Assembly (NCBI GenBank): GCA_964571215.1
Contig: CAZMZZ010000041.1
Span: 1 to 13,367 of the forward strand
Reading direction: 5' to 3'
Length of the DNA stretch: 13,367 nt
Source of the DNA: CAJWPI01 sp964571215
GTDB taxonomy: Bacteria > Pseudomonadota > Gammaproteobacteria > Magnimaribacterales > Magnimaribacteraceae
Shown here one piece after another: positions 7,003 to 13,367 of the stretch (its first letter is position 1; every line of letters starts with the position of its first letter). The notes beneath the pieces were generated by a model, which saw only the letters and a list, made by a program, of their open reading frames with translations, was not told where the DNA came from and searched no databases. The position numbers and the translations under genes are program-made.

Positions 7003-8063
7003 TTCAAAAGCAAGAAATAGTAAGCCAAGATTGCGATAGGGTTTTTAAAAAAATTTCAACAAAACTTGAAGGTTTAAATAATTCTTCAATTCTAGTTTCA
7101 GGGGGTTCAGGCTTTTTAGGTAGTTGGATTTCTGAAATGGTCTTCTATATGAATAGTTTTCACAATAAAAATATAAAATTATTCTTACTAGATAGAGATC
7201 AGGAAAGATATGAAAATAACTTAGAGCACATTTCTAAATCTAAGATGGTTGAGTTCATTAAATCTGATGTAAGAAGTGTTTCTGATTTACCCAATGAATT
7301 AAACTATATTATTCATGGAGCGGCTACTCCGGACAGTAGAATGCATTCAGCAAGTCCTTTAGATACTATGACTTCAATTGCAGACGGAACTGGAGCTATT
7401 CTTCATGCAGCAAATAGAGTTTCTAACCTTATTAGATTCTTAAACATAAGTTCAAGTTCTGTTTATGGAGATCTTTCAGGAGAAAAGATTTTTGAGACTT
7501 CTTCAGGTCTCCCTCTAGATTTAAAGGCTAGCAATGCACATTCAGAAGCCAAAAGATATGCAGAAATGTTGGGTTCAGCTGCAAGAAGTGAGGCTCGTAT
7601 GCCAGTGATCACAATAAGACCATTTACTTTCTGTGGAGCTTATCAAGATTTAAATTCTCCATGGGCTCTTAATAACTTTATTAAAGACTCTCTTAATAAT
7701 AGACCCATTAGAATATTGGGTGATGGATCTACAGTAAGAAGTTATATGTATGGAGCTGATTTTGCTGCTTGGATGCTAGTCATAATGATTAATGGAAAAA
7801 GCGGAAAGGTATACAATGTAGGTAGTGATAAGGGCATTACCTTAAGTGACCTTGCAGAAAAAGTTTCAAGATTCTCTGCATCTTCTCCAAAAATTTTATT
7901 AAATACTTCTTTAACTGGCTCAGTAGTTAACACGACATTAGTACCTGATACTGCTGAAGTGTTAAAAGAATTTGAATTAACCCAATTAACTGATGTTGAT
8001 ACAGCCATTGACCGAACTATAAAATGGTATGAGTTAGATTTTGGGAAAAAACAAATAGGATAA
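6999..8063 (+). CDS. NAD-dependent epimerase/dehydratase (SDR) with His at the catalytic Tyr position
   Basis: 354 residues from TTG 6999, overlapping the aldolase stop as TTGA with AAGGAA upstream. An N-terminal extension of about 30 residues precedes the coenzyme loop SGGSGFLGSW (G35-G41). IIHGAATPDSR and NISSSSVYGD (Ser151-154) are typical of extended SDRs. The catalytic YxxxK would fall at residues 181-185, but the sequence reads HSEAK, with His181 (codon CAT, one transition from TAT) in place of Tyr and Lys185 kept. IRPFTFCGAYQ, a substrate part with RSYMYGADFAAWM, and YNVGSDKGITL follow. It probably acts on a nucleotide sugar, for instance reducing a keto group in a side chain as YerF does in yersiniose synthesis, but that is only contextual. 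The His may change or weaken normal SDR chemistry. Confidence 0.85.
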   Translation: MIQKQEIVSQDCDRVFKKISTKLEGLNNSSILVSGGSGFLGSWISEMVFYMNSFHNKNIKLFLLDRDQERYENNLEHISKSKMVEFIKSDVRSVSDLPNELNYIIHGAATPDSRMHSASPLDTMTSIADGTGAILHAANRVSNLIRFLNISSSSVYGDLSGEKIFETSSGLPLDLKASNAHSEAKRYAEMLGSAARSEARMPVITIRPFTFCGAYQDLNSPWALNNFIKDSLNNRPIRILGDGSTVRSYMYGADFAAWMLVIMINGKSGKVYNVGSDKGITLSDLAEKVSRFSASSPKILLNTSLTGSVVNTTLVPDTAEVLKEFELTQLTDVDTAIDRTIKWYELDFGKKQIG

Positions 8064-8068
8064 ATTTG

Positions 8069-9892
8069 ATGGCAGATGTTGTGAAAGTTAGTGATGTTAT
8101 AGCCCAATTTCTTAAAGAAAAAGAGATTAAGCACGTTTTTGGAATAATAGGTTCTGCCAATTCACATATCTTCGATTCCATTACTAATTTGGGATACACT
8201 GAAATTATCTGTGTTCATCATGAGCAAGCAGCCACCATGGCTATGCAGACTTACTTTAAAGTTTCAGGAAAAGTCACTGCTGCAATCGTTACTGCAGGAG
8301 GAGGTAGTGTAAATGCTATAACAGGCGTTTTAAGTGCTTGGGCGGATTCAAATCCAGGAATAGTTATTTCAGGACAAGAAAATAAAAGATTTATTGAGAA
8401 AATGGAAGGGATGAGGATGTGGGGTATCCAAGGGTTTGACAGTTCAGGCATGGTTAAAGAAATAACTAAGTTTTCTACTATGGTCATGGATCCTAAGAAA
8501 GCTTTGTACGAACTTGAAAAAGGGTATTTTATGTCTCAAGACTCTCGTCCAGGACCTGTTTGGATTGATTACCCAATGGACATCCAAGGCAGCAAAGTTC
8601 TTAAAGAGGATTTAAAACATTTTAATATTCCTAAAAAGAAAAAAGTGCCTTCCTTGAAGGAAGAAATGAATAATGTTTTTGACCTAATTAGTAAAGCTAA
8701 GAGGCCAGTTTTCTGGTTTGGGAACGGTATTCGCTTATCTAAAGCTGAAAATTTGATAGAAGACCTATTAGATAAAATTCCCTTTCCTGCTCTGGTTTCT
8801 TGGGCAAGTATAGACATGTTAGACACTGATCATTCCCTAAATTATGGTAGACCAGGTGTATACGGCACAAGAGCAGCAAATTTGGTCATTCAAAATAGTG
8901 ATTTAGTTATTTCTATTGGTAATAGGATGTCTATTTTGATGATAGGTTATGAACAATCAGAGTTTGCTAGAGAAGCTAAGATAGTTCAGGTTGACAATGA
9001 TCAGACAGAATTAGAGAAAACAAAATCAATGGTAGAAATTAGTATAAATTGTGATGCAAAAGATTTTATAACTCAGTTAATGTCCTATTTAGAAAAGAAA
9101 AAAATATTCATTGGCCAACCTTCTGAATGGTATGAAACATGTAATGGATATCGAAATCGCTATCCCTTTATAGGACCAGAGCACGAAGATAAAAATGGTT
9201 TTATTAACTCTTATAAATTTATGGACCAAATTTCAAATTATTTAAAAAAAGACCAAATAGTAGTGACAGATATGGGAACAGGATTACTTTCGGGCCATCA
9301 AGCTTTAAGGATTAAGCAAGGCCAGAGGCTAATGACTTCTACCGGTTTAGGAGAAATGGGATATGGACTTCCTGGAGCTATAGGTGCTTCCTTTGCAAGA
9401 AATAGAGGTGAAGTTTTGTGTTTAAATTGTGATGGAGGAATGATGATGAACCTTCAAGAAATCCAAACTTTGGTTCATCACCAACTTCCAATCAAATTAT
9501 TTATTTTTAATAATGATGGTTATCTCATGATAAAACATACTCAAAAAAATCTCTTTGAAGGAAGATATTCAGGAACAAATAAGAGCACCGGAGTAAGTTG
9601 TCCTGACTTTTCAAAATTAGCTGCTGCTTTTAATATTTCTTACCACTCTATTAGAACTTGGGAAGATTTTCATAATATTATTCCTAAAATACAAGAATAT
9701 GATGGACCATTGATATGTGATGTGTTTACTGATCCTGAGCAATTCTTTCATCCCAAACAATCCATCGTTATTCAGAAGGACGGAACTATCGTTTCACCAC
9801 CTCTAGAAGATCTCTCACCTCTATTGGATCGAGAAATCTTGGAGAAAGAAATGGTAATAGATATCCATCCAAAGTCTAAAGGACTAAAGTAA
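8069..9892 (+). CDS. Acetolactate synthase-like ThDP enzyme (YerE-like role suggested)
   Basis: 607 residues from ATG 8069, with AGGA eight bases upstream; a TTG at 8066 is in frame. Three-domain thiamine-diphosphate enzyme. The N-terminal Pyr domain has VFGIIGSANSHIFDSI, catalytic Glu52 in VHHEQAA and GGGSVNAITGVLSAW. The middle domain spans roughly 200-350. The C-terminal PP domain has CDGG (454-457) to FNNDGY (480-485), the ThDP/Mg motif, with Cys454 where GDG normally has Gly. Such enzymes decarboxylate a 2-oxoacid and add the acyl unit to a carbonyl. YerE of yersiniose synthesis does this from pyruvate onto C4 of CDP-3,6-dideoxy-4-ketoglucose, the very compound rfbF, rfbG and the 3-dehydratase here could make. 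Family is sure; the YerE-like role is inferred from context, and real acetolactate synthesis is the alternative. Confidence 0.85.
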   Translation: MADVVKVSDVIAQFLKEKEIKHVFGIIGSANSHIFDSITNLGYTEIICVHHEQAATMAMQTYFKVSGKVTAAIVTAGGGSVNAITGVLSAWADSNPGIVISGQENKRFIEKMEGMRMWGIQGFDSSGMVKEITKFSTMVMDPKKALYELEKGYFMSQDSRPGPVWIDYPMDIQGSKVLKEDLKHFNIPKKKKVPSLKEEMNNVFDLISKAKRPVFWFGNGIRLSKAENLIEDLLDKIPFPALVSWASIDMLDTDHSLNYGRPGVYGTRAANLVIQNSDLVISIGNRMSILMIGYEQSEFAREAKIVQVDNDQTELEKTKSMVEISINCDAKDFITQLMSYLEKKKIFIGQPSEWYETCNGYRNRYPFIGPEHEDKNGFINSYKFMDQISNYLKKDQIVVTDMGTGLLSGHQALRIKQGQRLMTSTGLGEMGYGLPGAIGASFARNRGEVLCLNCDGGMMMNLQEIQTLVHHQLPIKLFIFNNDGYLMIKHTQKNLFEGRYSGTNKSTGVSCPDFSKLAAAFNISYHSIRTWEDFHNIIPKIQEYDGPLICDVFTDPEQFFHPKQSIVIQKDGTIVSPPLEDLSPLLDREILEKEMVIDIHPKSKGLK

Positions 9893-9974
9893 ATTTTTAA
9901 TTTAAATCCAAGTGTATTTCTTAGAGTTAATTGGTTAAAGATTAAAATATTAATTAATAACGAGGTTCTGTAGT
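9893..9974. other. 82-bp intergenic gap before the transketolase pair
   Basis: Very AT-rich. Only a GAGG at 9962-9965, nine bases before TTG 9975, looks functional (ribosome site). TTGGTT at 9931 and TTAATA at 9954 make at best a poor promoter. I see no hairpin terminator. Confidence 0.4.
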
Positions 9975-10769
9975 TTGATAAAACCAACAAAAAAATTTAA
10001 AGAAACCTTAATAAAAACCAAGCTGAGAATGCTGAAGATGCACTATGAAGCTCAGGTTGGCCACCTAGGCTCAAACCTCTCTTGTATTGATATATTAATG
10101 ACCTTGTATTATTACAAAATTAAAAAAAAGGACCTTTTCTTACTTTCTAAAGGTCATTCTGCTGCCGCTTTATATTCGACACTATGGAGCCAAGGTAAAA
10201 TCTCTGATCAAACCCTAAAGACCTTTACAAGAGATGGGAGCAAAATTCCAGGACATCCCAGCGGGAATAGTATTCCTGGACTCCAGTTTTCTACAGGCTC
10301 CTTGGGTCATGGTCCATCATTAGGAGCAGGATTAGCGTTGGCAAAAAAGTTTAAAAAAGAAGATGGTTATGTGTACTGTTTGTGTTCTGATGGTGAGCTG
10401 CAAGAAGGTTCTTGCTGGGAGTCAATAATTTTTTCTGTCCATAATAAGTTAGACAATTTAATTTTATTAATTGATCAAAATGGTCTACAAGGATTTGGTA
10501 GTACAGAGGATATTGTCTCTTATAAAGATATATCAACAAGACTAAAATCTTTTGATGCTCATGTTCAAACTGCTGATGGTCATGAACCAGAAGAAATATT
10601 GACAGCGCTTGAAAGTATCAAACCAAATAAATTAAATATACTTGTACTGAACACAGTTAAAGGAAAATATCTCCATAATGAGGGACAAATGGAAAGTCAT
10701 TATTTACCTTTGACTAAAAGCGAATATTTAATTGCAACAAAAAATATAAAGTTACAGGGTCCAAAGTGA
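9975..10769 (+). CDS. Transketolase, N-terminal (ThDP-binding) subunit
   Basis: 264 residues from TTG 9975. It corresponds to the first half of a classical transketolase: GHLGSNLSCIDILMTLY, LSKGHSAAALYSTL, GHPSGNSIPG, STGSLGHGPSLGAG. The ThDP/Mg site runs from SDGE (Asp139) to Asn169 in IDQNG, the same 30-residue spacing as in E. coli TktA; the usual GDG reads SDG here. It overlaps the C-terminal subunit gene by 4 bp (GTGA), so the two should be made together and form an alpha2beta2-like enzyme. Split transketolases are common in archaea and in sugar clusters. It should transfer a two-carbon ketol unit with the next protein; in this locus that may be a dedicated step of sugar building rather than the pentose phosphate pathway. 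Confidence 0.92.
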   Translation: MIKPTKKFKETLIKTKLRMLKMHYEAQVGHLGSNLSCIDILMTLYYYKIKKKDLFLLSKGHSAAALYSTLWSQGKISDQTLKTFTRDGSKIPGHPSGNSIPGLQFSTGSLGHGPSLGAGLALAKKFKKEDGYVYCLCSDGELQEGSCWESIIFSVHNKLDNLILLIDQNGLQGFGSTEDIVSYKDISTRLKSFDAHVQTADGHEPEEILTALESIKPNKLNILVLNTVKGKYLHNEGQMESHYLPLTKSEYLIATKNIKLQGPK

Positions 10770-11656
10770 GAAACGAATTTGCTGATCAAATGTCAAAACT
10801 AGGAAAAGATAAAAAGCATATTTTCTTAACAGGTGATTTAGGGTTTATGGCTTTAGAAAATGTGCGTGATGTTTTTGGTCAAAGATTTATCAACTGTGGT
10901 GTTTCAGAACAAAATATGGTGGCTGTTGCAGCTGGATTAGCGAGAAGTGGATTTACTGTATTTGCTTACAGCATAGCACCTTTCATATATGCCAGACCTT
11001 ATGAACACATAAGAAATGATATAGTTTTTGGTAACTTACCAGTTTGTTTAGTAGGAAATGGAGGGGGTTATGGATATGGCTACTTCGGGCCAACACATCA
11101 TGCTCTTGAAGACTGTGCGGCCATGAGTGCCTTAGGAGTGAAAGTGATAGTACCTGTTTTTGATAAAGACATAGCTAAAGTTATAAACAATATATCATCG
11201 CCTACCTATCTAAGGTTAGGACTTGAAACACTACCTGAAGGAAAAGATATTCCGAAGTATGATTCGTGGAGGCTACTTGAGAAAGGTAACAATGGTGTTG
11301 CAGTTGCTCTTGGGCCGCTAGCAGGTTTAATTTGGGAAACAATATTAGAACTTCCAGTCAATATGCGTCCCTCTCTTTGGGCTGTAAGTGATTTTGATCT
11401 TAATGGTGCTCCTGAAGAATTCTATAGGCAGGTTAGAAATCAAAATTTATACATCTTCGAAGAACATGTTGTTAGCGGAGGCCTGGGTATGCACATTTCA
11501 TATATGCTTAACACCAGAGGAATAAATTTACTTTCAATGACTCATAAATATGCCTTCGGGTACCCACAAGATACCTTTGGGTCTCAAAACTACCACAGAA
11601 AACAAAGTGGCTTAGACAAAGAAACAGCATTAAAAATTTTTTTGAAGGATAAATAA
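10766..11656 (+). CDS. Transketolase, C-terminal subunit
   Basis: 296 residues from GTG 10766. It corresponds to the pyrimidine-binding and C-terminal domains of transketolase. Glu48 in NCGVSEQNMV is the residue that activates the ThDP aminopyrimidine. GYFGPTHHALEDCAAM matches the conserved GxTHxxxED substrate/cofactor loop. The C-terminal domain ends in EEHVVSGGLGMHISYML and a late FGYPQDTFG segment. All key residues seem present, so the pair should be active. Start overlap with the N-terminal subunit indicates translational coupling. Acceptor and donor sugars cannot be told; a 1-deoxyxylulose-like or acetoin-type dehydrogenase subunit is a less likely reading, since the partner is clearly transketolase-like. 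Confidence 0.92.
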   Translation: MRNEFADQMSKLGKDKKHIFLTGDLGFMALENVRDVFGQRFINCGVSEQNMVAVAAGLARSGFTVFAYSIAPFIYARPYEHIRNDIVFGNLPVCLVGNGGGYGYGYFGPTHHALEDCAAMSALGVKVIVPVFDKDIAKVINNISSPTYLRLGLETLPEGKDIPKYDSWRLLEKGNNGVAVALGPLAGLIWETILELPVNMRPSLWAVSDFDLNGAPEEFYRQVRNQNLYIFEEHVVSGGLGMHISYMLNTRGINLLSMTHKYAFGYPQDTFGSQNYHRKQSGLDKETALKIFLKDK

Positions 11657-11657
11657 A

Positions 11658-13367
11658 TTGAATCTTAAAGATAAAATTAAAGCTTTAGAAGGACCTATAT
11701 TGATTATAGGTGCCAGTGGATTCGTCGGAACTAATATCTTTAGACAGGTAATTGAAATTAGAAAAGATGTCTTTGGAACTACTTTTTCAGGTTCTGGTTG
11801 GAGATTAAATGAATTCCCATCCTCTTCTCTCTTACATATGAACATATGTGATAAAGAAGATATAAAAGATACTTTAAAAAAAATTAAACCAAAAACTATC
11901 TTTGATTGCAGTGCCTTCGGCTCCTACCCATTCGAGACAAACTACGACTTAATACACAGGACAAACTTTACAGGCCTAATAGATATGATTGAAGTTATTG
12001 AGCATTCAGATGTATCTTCTTATATACATGCTGGCACTTCTTCTGAATATGGACTTAACTCCAAAGAACCTTTTGAAAGTGCCGAATTGGTTCCAAACAG
12101 TCAATATGCTATTAGTAAAGCTGCAGCCAGCGGTGCGATAAAATATTATGGGAAGATAAGAAAGATTCCAGTACTTAATTTAAGACTGTACTCCGTCTAT
12201 GGTCCTTATGAGGATAGTTCTAAGCTGATACCTATTTTATGTAAAGAAGTATTAAGAAAAAAGCTTCCCCCATTTGCAAATCAAACTACATCAAGAGATT
12301 TTATATACATAGATGATGTAGTAGATGCCTTTGTTACCGCTTCTTTAAAAATTCATCCTGATATTTTTGGAGAATCTATAAATATTGGATCTGGAAGAGA
12401 AATTACCTTGCTTGAACTTGCTCGAATAGCAAAAGATTTATTTAAAATAAAAGAGGAACCGAAATTCAGTTCAAGCATTGCAAGACATTGGGATACAGAT
12501 AATTGGTATGCAAACACTTCTAAGGCCAAAGAACTTCTTGACTGGGAACCAACTACAACATTCGAAGAAGGACTTACCAACACATTTAAGTGGTGGAAAA
12601 ATATAAATAAAAATTTAAATTTTGATACTCTCACAAAAAAAGAGGGTGCTCTTAAAAAAAATTCAATTACAGCAATTATTGCCTGTTATAAAGATGAACT
12701 AGCAATTCCTATTATGTATGAAAAGTTGGTTAAAATATTTAGAGAAAAAAAGGTTGATTACGAAATAATATTCGTAAATGATTGTTCTCCAGATAATTCG
12801 CATTCAATCATTAAAGATATATCTTCAAAAGATCCAAGGGTAATTGGTATCACTCATTCAAGAAATTTTGGGTCTCAAGCTGCTTTTTTAAGCGGATTGG
12901 AGATGGCAAATAAAGAAGGATGCGTACTCTTAGATGGAGACCTTCAAGACCCTCCGGAGTTAATTCCTAGTTTTATGGAAGAATGGAGGAAAGGAGCAGA
13001 AGTTGTCTACGGTAGAAGAACAAAAAGAGAAATGATATTAGGTTTAGAAATATTCTATAAAGCTTTCTACTTTATCTTTGACAAATTAAGCGATATACCA
13101 ATTCCTAGGAATGCAGGAGATTTTTCTCTTATTGATAAAAAAGTTGTTCGATGGATTCTTGAATGCAGTGAAAGAGATTTTTTTCTAAGGGGAATAAGAG
13201 CATATGTTGGCTTTAAGCAAGTAGGGGTGGATTATGTAAGAGCTGAGCGTATGTTTGGCAAAACCACAAACTCTTTGATTAAGAATGTGGGTTGGGCTAA
13301 GAAAGCTATTTTTTCTTTTTCTCAACTACAATTACATCTCTTAACCCTAATAGGAGGTATAACAACT
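11658..13367 (+). CDS. SDR epimerase fused to polyprenyl-phosphate-type GT2 (3' end outside window)
   Basis: A single open frame of 570 codons from TTG 11658, one base after the transketolase stop with AAGGA upstream, to the window edge. I read it through codon by codon and found no stop. Residues 1 to about 315 are an extended SDR: GASGFVG (18-24), GTSSEYG (126-132), catalytic Tyr150/Lys154 in QYAISKAA, LRLYSVYGPYE, RDFIYIDDVVDAF, then LLDWEPTTTFEEGL closing the domain. After a lysine-rich linker (about 316-335) comes a family 2 glycosyltransferase: SITAIIACYKDE (336-347), FVNDCSPDNS (372-381), LLDGDLQDPPE (425-435), RNFGSQAAF. LDGDLQDPPE and the C-terminal layout are those of DPM1/GtrB/ArnC enzymes, which load a sugar on polyprenyl phosphate and then span the membrane; the frame ends just as the first hydrophobic segment begins. 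The epimerase half may make the sugar that the second half transfers. Confidence 0.88.
   Translation, partial: MNLKDKIKALEGPILIIGASGFVGTNIFRQVIEIRKDVFGTTFSGSGWRLNEFPSSSLLHMNICDKEDIKDTLKKIKPKTIFDCSAFGSYPFETNYDLIHRTNFTGLIDMIEVIEHSDVSSYIHAGTSSEYGLNSKEPFESAELVPNSQYAISKAAASGAIKYYGKIRKIPVLNLRLYSVYGPYEDSSKLIPILCKEVLRKKLPPFANQTTSRDFIYIDDVVDAFVTASLKIHPDIFGESINIGSGREITLLELARIAKDLFKIKEEPKFSSSIARHWDTDNWYANTSKAKELLDWEPTTTFEEGLTNTFKWWKNINKNLNFDTLTKKEGALKKNSITAIIACYKDELAIPIMYEKLVKIFREKKVDYEIIFVNDCSPDNSHSIIKDISSKDPRVIGITHSRNFGSQAAFLSGLEMANKEGCVLLDGDLQDPPELIPSFMEEWRKGAEVVYGRRTKREMILGLEIFYKAFYFIFDKLSDIPIPRNAGDFSLIDKKVVRWILECSERDFFLRGIRAYVGFKQVGVDYVRAERMFGKTTNSLIKNVGWAKKAIFSFSQLQLHLLTLIGGITT

Noticed and set aside
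7742..8134. 130-codon minus-strand frame across the end of the SDR gene
   Set aside because: Low-complexity antisense reading of two well-supported plus-strand genes, with no ribosome site or family motifs.

Overview
The window is one AT-rich (roughly one-third G+C by eye), tightly packed, all-plus-strand stretch of a surface-polysaccharide (O-antigen/LPS-type) biosynthesis locus. Genes overlap by a few bases or sit less than about 110 bp apart, and TTG and GTG starts are common. The low G+C, the gene content and an integrase fragment fit an accessory island of a Gram-negative-type bacterium. A marine picoplankton lineage such as Prochlorococcus is possible, but I cannot fix the taxon from the sequence.

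Layout. Positions 1-551: 3' part of an NAD-dependent sugar epimerase/reductase. 544-1506: family-2 glycosyltransferase. 1571-2341 and 2375-3445: rfbF and rfbG, which turn glucose-1-phosphate into CDP-4-keto-6-deoxyglucose. 3538-4746: a PLP enzyme of the RfbH/ColD 3-dehydratase kind (His in place of the PLP lysine) without the iron-sulfur cysteines of RfbH. 4747-4852: a promoter with a perfect TATAAT embedded in short direct repeats. 4853-5980: a chimeric protein joining the arm DNA-binding domain of a P4-type tyrosine integrase to an acylating acetaldehyde dehydrogenase. 5980-7002: its usual partner, a 4-hydroxy-2-oxovalerate-type aldolase. 6999-8063: an SDR sugar enzyme whose catalytic Tyr appears to be His. 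8069-9892: an acetolactate-synthase-like ThDP enzyme. 9975-10769 and 10766-11656: the two halves of a split transketolase. 11658-13367 (runs off the end): an SDR epimerase fused to a polyprenyl-phosphate-type glycosyltransferase.

How they may work together (inference). CDP-3,6-dideoxy-4-ketohexose made by the first block is the substrate on which YerE-type ThDP enzymes build the C4-branched sugar yersiniose. Here a YerE-like ThDP enzyme is accompanied by an aldolase/aldehyde-dehydrogenase pair and a split transketolase, all chemistry for making or moving short carbon units. The locus therefore looks like a pathway for a branched or extended-chain CDP-sugar, possibly with a side chain longer than the two-carbon branch of yersiniose. 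The integrase-domain fusion and the repeats in front of it suggest that the carbon-unit block (from 4853 on) arrived by, or was rearranged through, a mobile element.
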